Assembly: GCA_963831235.1 (NCBI GenBank)
Contig: CAWHPS010000043.1
Location: 175,982-239,981 of the forward strand
Origin: CAWHPS01 sp963831235
Lineage (GTDB): Bacteria > Fibrobacterota > OXYB2-FULL-49-7 > JAEUSG01
DNA: 64,000 nucleotides
Reading direction: 5' to 3'
Positions 19,293-28,307 of this stretch are shown here, one piece after another. Each line of letters starts with the position of its first letter. The first letter of the stretch is position 1. The notes beneath the pieces were generated by a model. It ran no database searches and was not told where the DNA came from. It was given only the letters and a program-made list of their open reading frames with translations. The translations under genes and the position numbers were made by a program.

Positions 19293-19850
19293 CTACATCT
19301 TCTTCTTGCTATGATCTGCATTCTTGATTTTTGTGGTATCCTTGTCATTTTTTTTAAATTCCAGGTTCATTCCACAAATGGGGCAGCGTCCTGGCCCGGT
19401 TTGGTGAATCTCCGGGTGCATTGGACAAGTCCAGTACTCGGTATTTGCAGCTTTGGACATTGTTGTATCATCCTTCATCTTCATGGATTTTATATTTGTT
19501 TTAGAAGTATCATTCTTACTTTCATTCTTTGGTTCATTGCTGATAACCTCAACGGATTGTCCCATGGCTTCAAGCTTTTTAATGTATTTTTCAGGGTCTT
19601 TTTTTATGATATCAGGACATGATCCACAACATGCATAAATCCGTTTGCCTTTGTAATCCACATAGAAACTTTTATCAATCTTATCTCCCATTACAGGGCA
19701 TGTTGTTTGAGGTTTCAGCTTGGTTACACTCTTTGGTTGCGCTTTTTCAGGCGCAGCCGCACTTGTTTTTTCCGGTGCATCAGAAGCAGCCTGTGCTGAG
19801 CACAAAGCCATTGCTCCAAAAAATACGCAAGCTAAAAATAAAGAATTCAT
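19293..19850 (-). CDS. Periplasmic YHS and heavy-metal-binding protein, first gene of the efflux operon
   Basis: A 185-residue secreted protein with signal peptide 'LFLACVFFGAMALCSAQA' and an Ala/Pro/Lys-rich linker. A YHS-like cysteine domain follows ('TTCPVMGDKIDKSFYVDYKG', 'IYACCGSCPDII'), then a lysine-rich linker, and finally the same metal-binding domain as its neighbours ('[10 protein letters not shown]' ... '[12 protein letters not shown]'). The ribosome site is strong (GGAGG six bases before ATG). It probably binds Cu(I)/Ag(I) in the periplasm and passes it to the pump or ATPase, in the role CusF plays in Escherichia coli; this is inferred from domains and operon position. Confidence 0.82.
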   Translation of the reverse strand: MNSLFLACVFFGAMALCSAQAASDAPEKTSAAAPEKAQPKSVTKLKPQTTCPVMGDKIDKSFYVDYKGKRIYACCGSCPDIIKKDPEKYIKKLEAMGQSVEVISNEPKNESKNDTSKTNIKSMKMKDDTTMSKAANTEYWTCPMHPEIHQTGPGRCPICGMNLEFKKNDKDTTKIKNADHSKKKM

Positions 19851-20288
19851 TGAACCTCCATGCGTTAATGTTTATAGCAAAATCCAGACCATTTCCTTCA
19901 TAAGAATATAAACAATTTCCCTGAATAATTGATATTTTGATAAATTGCTTCTCATATCTGATATTTCCTTTCATTTAAAGTAAATCCGTATCTTGAATTC
20001 ACATCATAGCATTGCCTACATTAATTAAATTCCTATGAAACTAATAGGAAATAAATATAAAAATAATTCGAAAAAGTCAATGTCATAAATTGAAAAAACT
20101 AAATGGAACTGGATTTTATAAAAAATTAAAATTGTGTTCTACTGATGCGTCCTAATATAAAACATCCGAAAATCTGAACACCCCATTCCTTGTATCGAGT
20201 CATTCCTGGCATTTGACAGATATGGCAAACTGTAATAATAGTACCATGTTATTGCATTAATCATGTAAAATAACTATCTTAATATTAC
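19851..20288. other. AT-rich divergent intergenic region
   Basis: This 438-base gap separates the start of the metal-efflux operon (minus strand) from the broken ATPase gene (plus strand), so it must hold the operon promoter. I see no clear MerR/CueR-type dyad. The only recognisable content is the fossil coding fragment at 20139-20222. Confidence 0.5.
20139..20222 (-). pseudogene. Fossil 3' end of a paralogue of the 21653-22765 lipoprotein gene
   Basis: On the minus strand this region can be read as '...IQG...CSDFRMFYIRTHQ' plus stop, which resembles the C-terminus of the lipoprotein gene at 21653 ('VQGVFKYSDAYIKAHQ' plus stop). The DNA also aligns: 'CTACTGATGCGTCCTAATAT' here against 'TTACTGATGCGCCTTGATAT' there, with small indels. 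No longer frame is left. I infer that a second copy of the gene, possibly with a TonB-system operon, was once here and has decayed. Confidence 0.5.
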
Positions 20289-21609
20289 ATGTTGCGTGAT
20301 ATTGAAGCAAAATTAGCAGAATGGAAAAAACGGCCATCGCGAAAACCTCTTATTCTAAGGGGGGCAAGGCAGGTTGGCAAAACATTTTTACTTAAGAAAT
20401 TCGCAAAACAGGAGTTTCAATCATTCATCATAGCTGATTTTGAACAGACGGCGTTCTTTGCATCGGATATTTTCCGGAAATCTGGTAGCATCAGAAATAG
20501 TCAAGGACCTTGAAATAGAATTCAACCAGCGGATTATTCCAGGTGAAACTTTTTTAATATTCGATGAAATCCAGGCTTGTCCGCGAGCGCTTGCAAGTTT
20601 ACGCTATTTCTATGAGGAGATCCCCGAGCTTCATGTTGCCTCTGCGGGTTCTTTACTTGAGTTTTCATTGAGCGAAAATTCTTTTCCCGTTGGCAGGGTT
20701 GAATTTCTCTGGCTTTATCCCATGAGTTTCAGAGAGTTTCTTTTGGCAAAAAACGCGGATCTTCTTATTGAAAAAAGACCGGATATCAATGAAATGACCC
20801 CTGTGTCCGAAACAATTAATGAAAAATTCCAAGGCTGTTTAAAAGAATATTTTATTGTAGGAGGAATGCCGGAGGCTGTCAAAACATACGTTGAATCAAA
20901 CTCGTTTGAAGAGTCTTCGCGTGTCCATTTATCACTTATACAATCCTTTCTCGATGATTTTCCCAAATACGGGTCCAAGGTTGACAAAGAGTGTCTTCAG
21001 CATATCTATGAAACGGTACCACGGCATCTTGGCCAGCAGATAAAATACACCTCCCTATGCCCTGATAAACGAATCGAAACAATAAAGACCGCCCTTAAGG
21101 TCCTTGAACGCGCACTGATTGTATCTCCTGTCCGCGCAGCCACGGCTTCGGGTTTGCCGCTTGGTGCGGATGCTTCCGACAAACGGTTCAAGCTTGTGTT
21201 CGTGGATATAGGTTTGGCGAGGCAGCTTGCCGGCATATCAGCATCTGATGTCCTGCATGAGAAGGACCTGCTGCACTCATTCAGAGGCGGCCTTGCGGAG
21301 CAATATGTGGGTCAGGAACTTTTGGCCACCCGGGAAGGTTCGGAAAGCCAAAGGCTTTACTACTGGGTAACCGAAGCCCTTGGTAATGCGGAGGTTGACT
21401 ATCTGATAGTTGATAATGGGCATATAATTCCGGTTGAGGTTAAGAGCGGGCCGGCCGGAAAAATGAAAAGCTTGTCCCAGTTTTTAATCAAGCACCCTGA
21501 TTGTCCCAAAGGCCTTGTCTTTCATGGTGGAAATATTTCAAATGCTTCCAAGTCGCGTATCCACTTTTTTCCCCTTTATACGGATTTGAAGAAAAAGTCT
21601 CTGTCATAA
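20289..21609 (+). pseudogene. ATP-binding protein (AAA_14/DUF4143 family), frameshifted
   Basis: Two overlapping frames together encode one typical ~440-residue protein. The first (20289-20513) has the Walker A motif 'RGARQVGKTFLLKKF' and runs to 'FEQTAFFASDIF'. The second picks up at 'SGNLVASEIVKDLEI' and carries Walker B ('FLIFDEIQACPRAL'), 'HVASAGSLLEFSL' and the DUF4143 nuclease-like C-terminal part ('LAEQYVGQELL', 'EVDYLIVDNGHIIPVEVKSG'). Restoring one T in the TTTT run near 20470 joins the frames. Members are widespread, of unclear function, and often associated with mobile or defence-rich regions. The shift could be a true inactivation or a homopolymer error. Confidence 0.8.
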
Positions 21610-21652
21610 GAACACATCCCCACCGTAACACACATTGCTTAAAGAATGCGCT

Positions 21653-22765
21653 TTACTGATGCGCCTTGATATAAGCATCTGAATATTTGAATACCCCTTG
21701 AACCGTCCTGAATGCTGAACCATTTGGAACAGTGAGATTATTCCACCGTACATCACGGACAACAACATATATCTTGAAATTCTTCATGCGCGTGTCAACA
21801 GGCGGCAGAAAAGCGCAGACAGGGCCATCCCTTCCACCAGGCATAAGTAAAAGGGAATCCTGCTTCATGCTGCTATTAAAATCCAGATTTGTATAAAGCC
21901 AGTCATATGACAACTGCTCTTTGTCTGTTTTAAACATGGTGTCTATGAGCGAAAAATAATCGTAAGTTTGAAACCCTGAGGAATCAGAAGCAAAAAAATA
22001 AGAATGGTCCTTTTCTATAAAAAAAGTATCGCTTTCAAGAGAGGGGGTGGTATCATTCAGCAGATATTCAGTGGTATGGGGTTTAAAAGGAATGGAATCG
22101 GGATTAGTGATGTTTTTTGCATTAACGTCAATGAACTTAACCCAGTTAATGAATGGATTGGTGTTGACGTCAGGTGAATTAAGACGACTGCTCCAGCGCA
22201 CAAAGAATTGTCGTGTAACCGTAAGATCTATTCCCTGCACCATGCGCGCGCGAAGCCTAATGGGAGCCGCAAACCTGTCTATCAAATGATAAACCGAATC
22301 TGAAACCGGTATTTGGCTTGCGGCAAGATAACGACAAAACGCATCTGCGGTATATGGGGTTAAATTTGAATCAAGGGCTGGAACCAGGGATTTGAGCGTG
22401 GTTGAATAAAGGAGTGTGGAATCAGGAACAACAAAGCGGAAGGCAACTCCCCCAGTATCCGTTCCCGGCACCATGAAACGATCCAATGGCACGATGTTGC
22501 GCTCAATGATTTCGTTTCCGTAAAGGTCAATACCATAATCAAGGGAAACTGTCCAGGAAACTGTCGGCTTATTGCCACTGTCAGGGAATACAGCCACCAA
22601 CCTGACGGAAACTGTGTCGCCGGGAGAGGCTTCAGCCGGGTTGAAAAGTATTGTAAGAGGTCGAATTTTGTCTCCTTCAATGCTTTCATAGCGATGTGGA
22701 AAATCAGTGCAGGCTGAAAACAGAAGTGTAAGCAATACTGCTGTTGATAAGAATAGTTTTTCCAT
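21653..22765 (-). CDS. Lipoprotein of unknown function, last gene of the TonB operon
   Basis: I do not recognise the family. The 370-residue protein begins with a lipoprotein signal ('LSTAVLLTLLFSACTDFP', lipobox LFSAC), so it is probably anchored in a membrane facing the periplasm or cell surface. The region after the lipobox ('LTILFNPAEASPGDTVSVRL', 'PTVSWTVSLDYGI') looks like an immunoglobulin-like beta domain. It follows the TonB-dependent receptor gene by two bases, which fits a role as the receptor's partner lipoprotein, in the way SusD-like proteins work with SusC; there is no sequence similarity to SusD. A decayed copy of its 3' end lies at 20139-20222. Confidence 0.75.
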   Translation of the reverse strand: MEKLFLSTAVLLTLLFSACTDFPHRYESIEGDKIRPLTILFNPAEASPGDTVSVRLVAVFPDSGNKPTVSWTVSLDYGIDLYGNEIIERNIVPLDRFMVPGTDTGGVAFRFVVPDSTLLYSTTLKSLVPALDSNLTPYTADAFCRYLAASQIPVSDSVYHLIDRFAAPIRLRARMVQGIDLTVTRQFFVRWSSRLNSPDVNTNPFINWVKFIDVNAKNITNPDSIPFKPHTTEYLLNDTTPSLESDTFFIEKDHSYFFASDSSGFQTYDYFSLIDTMFKTDKEQLSYDWLYTNLDFNSSMKQDSLLLMPGGRDGPVCAFLPPVDTRMKNFKIYVVVRDVRWNNLTVPNGSAFRTVQGVFKYSDAYIKAHQ

Positions 22766-22767
22766 AA

Positions 22768-25575
22768 TTAAAACTCCGCGCGAACGCCGATTGATGGTAT
22801 AATGATTCCCCCGATGGTCTGTCGATCTGATGCATCATAACTGTAACTATAGAATTCAGGGCTGTTATAAACAAAATAATTCAGGTTCTGAATATCGAGA
22901 TATGTTGATAAAAGCCATGATTTATATACAAATTTCTTATCAACCCGTACATCAAGCTGAAAGAACGGCCCCATTCGTTCTGAAAGCGGCTTTCCCTTAA
23001 GATCCACATAATAACCATAATCGCTATTATACTCATACTTTTTCTCCGTATATCCAAGAACCGGAGTCGCCGGATTACCGGTCACATATCTCAGCCGGAA
23101 GCCTGTTTCCCAGTTTTTGGGCAGGCGCCAGCTGCCGACAAGCTGCAGATTATGTGTCTGATCTTTGGAAAAAAGATTCCATGCATTCGGATCCCATGCG
23201 CGATTAAGGTTAGTGGCGCTTGCTCCACCGCCAGACGAATTGTCGGGACGTGGAGATCGTCTTTCACTGCGTGAAAGCGAATATGCTATCCAGCCGAAAA
23301 AGCGGGTTCCCGGGTCGTGGCGGAGCATGACTTCAAGACCGTACATTCGCCCTTCCTGGTCAGGAAGATAATTATAGGATTTATCGGTGCCTGGCCGTTT
23401 AGCATCACCGGCTGACATGGGAATGCAATTTTGAGTGTTGTAGTATGTCTGAATATCGGCTGAAATCAAATCAGTCCACTGGTATTCGTAGCCAATGACC
23501 GCCTGCCTGCCTCGTGTGGGAGGAAGATCCGGGTTGCCCCAAACAGAATCAATTGCCTGTCCCATAGGCTGAGGGGGCTGGCTATATGTGCCCCCGGCGA
23601 ATTTAAGGGTGTGTTTTGGCTTATAGTTCCATCTGGTGGTGAAACGAATTGATGGCTCTCCCTTGCTGAGCTCTGTGAAATAATCATATCTAAGACCGGG
23701 TGTCAACACCAAGGTTTTCAGGGGTTTGTATTCTGCAAGGGTGTAACCTCCGATATCTGAAAACCAACTGCTGCTTATGCTCCTTGTAGGTCCGGAAGCG
23801 GAAAGAATATCAAGAGTGTAGTTTACTTTCTGTGCCATCATATCCATACCCGCAATCACATTCAATTTATCTGAAATACTTCTTATAAGCTGATCGCGTA
23901 TATATGGGCCGTTGGATAAAAAATCCATACGTGCAAAACCGAAGATATTGAAATTCTGGGTTCCATGTGAAAGACTGAACCTAAGTTCATTCTTTGTGTC
24001 AGAATCGAAACTGTGGTCCCATCCAAAAATGGCCTTGTAAGCCTGTAAATCCTGGGAAAGCGCATCCCGTGCATCGCTGACATCACTGGAACCGCCTCGC
24101 ACCTGTGAAATAATAAAGCGCATCTTATCCTGCATTAAAAATGCAGTGGCAAACATACGATCCGCTTTTGAAGGATTGTAATCAAGACGAGCCACACCAT
24201 CCCAATAATACGGAACCACTGTCATCGGGAGAACAATGCCAAATGCCTTGAGGCCTGCATTCAGAACATTGGCAATGTAGCTTCGTCTTCCAGTGATCAT
24301 AAGAGACAGTGTTTTAGAGAGAGGCCCTTCTCCTAAAAACGACGCATCAATAAGATTGACATCAACATTTCCATGCCAACGATCCGTTTTAGCGGGCCTT
24401 CCTTTTATTTCAACCACTCCTCCAACACATCCGCCATAACGTACATTAAAACCGCCAGGATAAAGGTCAATGGCGGAGAGTGCGTCGGAATTATATGTTG
24501 ATCTCAGACCACCGAAATGAAACAAAACAGGAATGTCAACACCATCCAGAAAATAACGGGTATCGCCATTTCCGCTCCCCCGAACAATAATCTGCCCGGA
24601 CGCAAATGATGCGCGCGCAACCCCAGGAAGCGCCTGTACAACCTTTACAGCATCCCCGCCGAATCCTGGCACACGTTTGACCTCGGCTAAAGAGAGACTG
24701 TTCTTGGCAACCTCTTTTTTCTCCATCTTGCCGTATACCACAATTTCATACTCGTTATATGCAAGCCGTTCAAGACGATATTCAACTGTCAGGGCCTTTC
24801 CATGCTCCAAGCTTTCCGTTACACTGTCAGAAACATATCCTGCAACAGGAAAGGTCAAGGTAACCTTGCCCGATGGGAGGGACTGGAAGGAAAAACGGCC
24901 CAAGGAATCAGTTGTTGTGACTAATTTTCCCTGCTCCAGATACTGGCCCTCAAAAGAGCCTATTCTTTTCAGGTAGATGCTCCATGGCACATGGAGAGAT
25001 GTATCCGCCGACGAATCCTTAATTGAAGCCACGACCATTGCATCGCGAATTGGTGTACGTGTTCCCTTTTCGAGCAAAAGGCCCGAAAGATTGGTATAGC
25101 GTTCAATGGCTTTGACCTCTTCATCAACTGAAAAACGGTATTCATACTGCACAATAACCGGAACGGATTTTCCATGCGCGCGTGCCGGAGAAAAATTGAA
25201 TTGCCGGACAGCATGGATTGCCGAGGAATCAAATTCAGGTAAAAGACCTTTGACGACTTTTGCGCTGTCAACCTTACCTGAATCGGACACAAAAAGATCG
25301 AACAGAACAATGCCTTCAAGCCCTTTTTTCAAGGCCTCGAACGGGTATGATGCTTTGATGAATGATTTCAGAACAGGTAGTGTATCAATGGCAAGGGTGG
25401 CGGACATGGAATCAAGCTGCCCTCGCGTAAGGGTATCGCCCATTTCATTGACAAACAGGGTGTCGTGATGAGGCGAACCTGCGTCCATCTCCATTTCATA
25501 ATCAGGGCTATTTCCAGGGGTTACGGCAAAAATGGAGAAAGACAAACAAAGCAGCAAGCAGAAAATTATTCTCAT
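22768..25575 (-). CDS. TonB-dependent outer-membrane receptor with N-terminal TonB-like and CarboxypepD_reg domains
   Basis: A 935-residue receptor with a signal peptide ('IIFCLLLCLSFSIFAVTPG'). Unusually, residues ~65-155 form a TonB C-terminal-type domain ('ASYPFEALKKGLEGIVLFDL', 'VRQFNFSPARAHGKSVPVIV'), the fold normally found in the energy transducer. Next comes a carboxypeptidase-regulatory-like beta domain ('LSGLLLEKGTRTPIRDAMVV') and then the plug ('VPGFGGDAVKVVQALPGVAR', 'QIIVRGSGNGDTRYFLDGVD', 'VGGVVEIKGRPA'). The remainder is a beta-barrel ending 'IPSIGVRAEF' with a terminal aromatic residue. It should import a specific ligand using energy from the ExbB/ExbD/TonB proteins encoded upstream. 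The ligand is unknown. Confidence 0.9.
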   Translation of the reverse strand: MRIIFCLLLCLSFSIFAVTPGNSPDYEMEMDAGSPHHDTLFVNEMGDTLTRGQLDSMSATLAIDTLPVLKSFIKASYPFEALKKGLEGIVLFDLFVSDSGKVDSAKVVKGLLPEFDSSAIHAVRQFNFSPARAHGKSVPVIVQYEYRFSVDEEVKAIERYTNLSGLLLEKGTRTPIRDAMVVASIKDSSADTSLHVPWSIYLKRIGSFEGQYLEQGKLVTTTDSLGRFSFQSLPSGKVTLTFPVAGYVSDSVTESLEHGKALTVEYRLERLAYNEYEIVVYGKMEKKEVAKNSLSLAEVKRVPGFGGDAVKVVQALPGVARASFASGQIIVRGSGNGDTRYFLDGVDIPVLFHFGGLRSTYNSDALSAIDLYPGGFNVRYGGCVGGVVEIKGRPAKTDRWHGNVDVNLIDASFLGEGPLSKTLSLMITGRRSYIANVLNAGLKAFGIVLPMTVVPYYWDGVARLDYNPSKADRMFATAFLMQDKMRFIISQVRGGSSDVSDARDALSQDLQAYKAIFGWDHSFDSDTKNELRFSLSHGTQNFNIFGFARMDFLSNGPYIRDQLIRSISDKLNVIAGMDMMAQKVNYTLDILSASGPTRSISSSWFSDIGGYTLAEYKPLKTLVLTPGLRYDYFTELSKGEPSIRFTTRWNYKPKHTLKFAGGTYSQPPQPMGQAIDSVWGNPDLPPTRGRQAVIGYEYQWTDLISADIQTYYNTQNCIPMSAGDAKRPGTDKSYNYLPDQEGRMYGLEVMLRHDPGTRFFGWIAYSLSRSERRSPRPDNSSGGGASATNLNRAWDPNAWNLFSKDQTHNLQLVGSWRLPKNWETGFRLRYVTGNPATPVLGYTEKKYEYNSDYGYYVDLKGKPLSERMGPFFQLDVRVDKKFVYKSWLLSTYLDIQNLNYFVYNSPEFYSYSYDASDRQTIGGIIIPSIGVRAEF

Positions 25576-25580
25576 GATGT

Positions 25581-26372
25581 TTATTCCTGTAAAACAAATT
25601 TGAATTTGAAGATTATCCAGACTGCAACCGGGTTTTTACCCTGAACAGCCGGCTTGAACCGCAATTTACGGCAGGCCTCAAGCACGGCTTCACGTGTGCC
25701 GTAACCCAGGTCATTCAATACTGACATCTCCTTTACCGAACCATCAATATCAATAAGAATACGGACAGAAACCGTGCCGGTTACCTGGTTTTTTCGCATG
25801 TCATCAGTATAAACCGGCTTGATGAATTCCAATAATTCCGGCATGGAGGTGATGGTAGTGACAGAAGCCACGGTTCCTTTAAGTTCGCGATCAGTGGGTT
25901 TAACAGTATCTATGTCCTTGCTTATGGTATTGCCAAGTTTTCCGATGACAGCCCCGGCTGCCGCAGTGCCAGCCCCCAATCCCACTGAATAGACCCTTCG
26001 CAAGCCGTAAACCCTTGCCACTTGGTTTCCATTTTGAGGCGCACTTTCAGTGATGTCGTTTTCCTTTTGTTTCAGCAATGCACCATGTGTCAGATCAACC
26101 GGTTTCGTTGGTATTGCAGGAGGTGTAATTACGGGTTTTGGAACCGGCTTGACATTAGGCTGAAGGACCTCGAACCGGGCCCTGACAGCCTCAATCCGGG
26201 CCTCATCAATACGAATTGCCTCAAGTTTAAGGCGTTTAAGGTAATAGCCACCGCTAAAAAATATGGCAAGGCAGATAACCGCAACAAGCGGAAAAGAGGC
26301 TCCGCTACGATCCCTTTCAGAAAGGTCGGTTTCGTAAACTTTAAGCTGGGCTGCACGGTCATGGGAGTGCAT
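25581..26372 (-). CDS. tonB: TonB energy transducer
   Basis: A 263-residue TonB-like protein with a single N-terminal membrane helix ('FPLVAVICLAIFFSGGYYL'), a proline/lysine-rich periplasmic span ('PVPKPVITPPAIPTKPV') and the C-terminal TonB domain ('VTGTVSVRILIDIDGSVKEM', 'EAVLEACRKLRFKPAVQGKN', ending 'FKFVLQE'). A glycine/alanine-rich segment ('GLGAGTAAAGAVIGK') sits before the last domain. The gene is six bases after exbD and six before the receptor gene, so it most likely serves that receptor. Confidence 0.88.
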   Translation of the reverse strand: MHSHDRAAQLKVYETDLSERDRSGASFPLVAVICLAIFFSGGYYLKRLKLEAIRIDEARIEAVRARFEVLQPNVKPVPKPVITPPAIPTKPVDLTHGALLKQKENDITESAPQNGNQVARVYGLRRVYSVGLGAGTAAAGAVIGKLGNTISKDIDTVKPTDRELKGTVASVTTITSMPELLEFIKPVYTDDMRKNQVTGTVSVRILIDIDGSVKEMSVLNDLGYGTREAVLEACRKLRFKPAVQGKNPVAVWIIFKFKFVLQE

Positions 26373-26378
26373 GGGGCA

Positions 26379-26858
26379 TTATTCCTTTTGGATAGCGAGC
26401 AAGGTAAAATCGTCGAAACCTGCGCGGCTGCATGTTGCCATAATCTTTTTTACAACTCGGAATGATAGGTTCCGGTCGCACTGGAGAATAACCTCCTTGA
26501 CGTGGCTTGTGTCAGAATTAGAGTGCATACGATTTTTGAAAAATAGTGAAAGCTGTGGCACTTCCATGCCTTCGTCTGATTCAACAGGCTTAAGCGGGCT
26601 CAAGAATTGACCGTCAGCGCTCACCCCACGCGATGAAACTTCTATCATGAGCGCTGGTTTTGCAGGTTCATGGGATGAGGTTTCAGGCAATTGCAGGTCT
26701 TCTGCTGCTGTTATGAGTTCTCCTTCAGCTGAAAAGCTCTGTATTAGAAAAACAAGTAACAGTGTGAGAATGTCGATTAACGAGGTCATCTGGGGCCTGA
26801 AGGTCTGCTGTACGCCTGATGATTCCACCATGCGTGAAACCGGCGTGCGAAGGGCCAT
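26379..26858 (-). CDS. exbD: ExbD/TolR biopolymer transport protein (canonical Asp present)
   Basis: A 159-residue protein with one N-terminal membrane helix containing the proton-path aspartate D29 in 'QMTSLIDILTLLLVFLIQSF', followed by a periplasmic domain. With ExbB it should form the proton-driven motor that energises TonB. Three bases separate it from the preceding exbD-like gene (26862-27359), which lacks the aspartate. Confidence 0.88.
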   Translation of the reverse strand: MALRTPVSRMVESSGVQQTFRPQMTSLIDILTLLLVFLIQSFSAEGELITAAEDLQLPETSSHEPAKPALMIEVSSRGVSADGQFLSPLKPVESDEGMEVPQLSLFFKNRMHSNSDTSHVKEVILQCDRNLSFRVVKKIMATCSRAGFDDFTLLAIQKE

Positions 26859-26861
26859 GGT

Positions 26862-27359
26862 TTATTTCCCCTTCCCGGGGTCACTGGTAGCCGCAGCAAG
26901 ACCGGGCCTCTTGAAGCCGGATTCACGGCAGACATCCATTATTGAAACCACGTTTTTAAACAAGACCTCATCGCGGACAGCAACTACAATATCATCCGGA
27001 GATTCGGATAAACTTTTACGAAGTAAAAGTTTTTGCCCTAGCCCGGTAAAATCATAAGCTCCGCTAACAACAGGCAATGTATCAAGTGCGCGTTCGCCAT
27101 ACGTGATTACAACAGATTGAGCGGAGACCACAATGGTAAGCTTGAGCTTCGGCCTCCCCTGTGCAGTTGAAAGAGCTGCATTGACATTTGGCGGAAGCGA
27201 AACAGGAAGTGCGGCCAGATGCGTATAAACCGCTACCGAGGCCAGAAACGGGATCAAAATGACCATCACGTTCATGATGGGACTTGTGTCAAGGTCAATT
27301 TCAGCCTCAACCGCTTCGGATGGCACATAACCCTTATTTGTAAACGCCGAACCCTTCAT
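26862..27359 (-). CDS. ExbD-like protein with Asn in place of the membrane Asp
   Basis: A 165-residue ExbD/TolR-type protein by topology and position: a short cytoplasmic start, one membrane helix ('SPIMNVMVILIPFLASVAVY') and a periplasmic domain with 'DDIVVAVRDEVLFKNVVSIM', which matches the ExbD 'V.I.AD....Y..VV.VMD' block. The residue aligned with the essential aspartate is N30. It cannot carry protons in the same way, so it may be a structural or regulatory partner of the canonical ExbD next to it. It lies four bases after exbB. Confidence 0.82.
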   Translation of the reverse strand: MKGSAFTNKGYVPSEAVEAEIDLDTSPIMNVMVILIPFLASVAVYTHLAALPVSLPPNVNAALSTAQGRPKLKLTIVVSAQSVVITYGERALDTLPVVSGAYDFTGLGQKLLLRKSLSESPDDIVVAVRDEVLFKNVVSIMDVCRESGFKRPGLAAATSDPGKGK

Positions 27360-27363
27360 AAAT

Positions 27364-27999
27364 TTAAGCCTGCTTGACTTTCTTAAGATAATTCATGAGG
27401 CGTACTACTGATTCGTCGAAATCTTTTGACAGCGCCTGCTGTTTGTTATATAAGAAGGTGTACAATACCATGCACGGCACGGCAGTAATAAGGCCGAATG
27501 CCGTTGTGTTCATGGCCTCGGCAATACCGGCAGCGAGCATGGCCGATTTTTTCGAGGCTTCGACCGCTGCAAGTGAGGAAAATGAAGCCTGAAGACCTGA
27601 AATGGTTCCGATTAGTCCAAGGAGGGTTGCGATGTTTGCGAATAGTGAAAGATAATTCAGCCGTTGCAACAATCTTGGCATTTCACGGATTGCGGTCTCC
27701 TGCAGGCCCTCTTCAATCTCTTCAATGCCCATACCGGCTGTGTGACGCTCAACAATTGCCGCGCAAAGGACATGAAGCGGCGAAGATCCGGCTTTTGCCG
27801 CTGCATTGGCAGCTTCGGTTTCACCGGCGTTCAGGTGCTTTACAATGCGTGATACCAGACGCCCGCCACGTTCACGGCAGATGATAAAGTAAAAGATGAG
27901 CCTTTCAATGGTCACGGCAAAAGCAATTGAAAGCACAGAAAGTATGACCCACATGAATGGGCCACCGGATTGGAAAAAACGGGCAATGCTTGATAACAT
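27364..27999 (-). CDS. exbB: ExbB/TolQ/MotA proton channel protein
   Basis: A 211-residue polytopic protein, first gene of the TonB operon, with a good ribosome site (AGGAG before ATG). The N-terminal membrane helix ('MWVILSVLSIAFAVTIERLI') is followed by a cytoplasmic loop and the conserved C-terminal pair of helices ('YLSLFANIATLLGLIGTISG' and 'GIAEAMNTTAFGLITAVPCM'), which carry the Thr and Gly residues of the ExbB proton path. It should assemble as a pentamer with ExbD. The tight spacing to the next gene (four bases) supports a single six-gene transcript down to 21653. Confidence 0.92.
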   Translation of the reverse strand: MLSSIARFFQSGGPFMWVILSVLSIAFAVTIERLIFYFIICRERGGRLVSRIVKHLNAGETEAANAAAKAGSSPLHVLCAAIVERHTAGMGIEEIEEGLQETAIREMPRLLQRLNYLSLFANIATLLGLIGTISGLQASFSSLAAVEASKKSAMLAAGIAEAMNTTAFGLITAVPCMVLYTFLYNKQQALSKDFDESVVRLMNYLKKVKQA

Positions 28000-28219
28000 G
28001 GTGCACTCCTTTTAACAATTTGAAGAATGAAAATAGTAATTTTCCAGGGTAATTGTCCGTAAAAAGGCAAAAGGATTTTCCCTCTGCTAAAGGGAAGGGT
28101 TGCAATGCAGGACACTCCTTACCTGGCAAGCAGGAAAAAAGACGAAACCCGAGACTAATGGCGAAAAAATATAAACCTTATTTTGTTAAGATTAAACGTA
28201 GTGTAATCTTTTGTTCCCC

Positions 28220-28307
28220 TACCAATGCCATCGGCATTTTCTTCGTCTGGTATCCGGCCCGCAAAGCAGCTTCTTTAAATCCCATTGAGGCGTTAAGATA
28301 CGAGTAA
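28220..28307 (+). pseudogene. Remnant 3' end of a MacB/FtsX-type ABC permease gene
   Basis: Only the last ~28 codons are recognisable: 'NAIGIFFVWYPARKAASLNP' followed by 'IEALRYE' and stop. This is the standard C-terminus of MacB-type permeases (YPA.KAA.L.PIEALRYE). Upstream sequence in any frame lacks the rest of the permease, so the gene has been deleted and only its tail is left. Confidence 0.7.
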
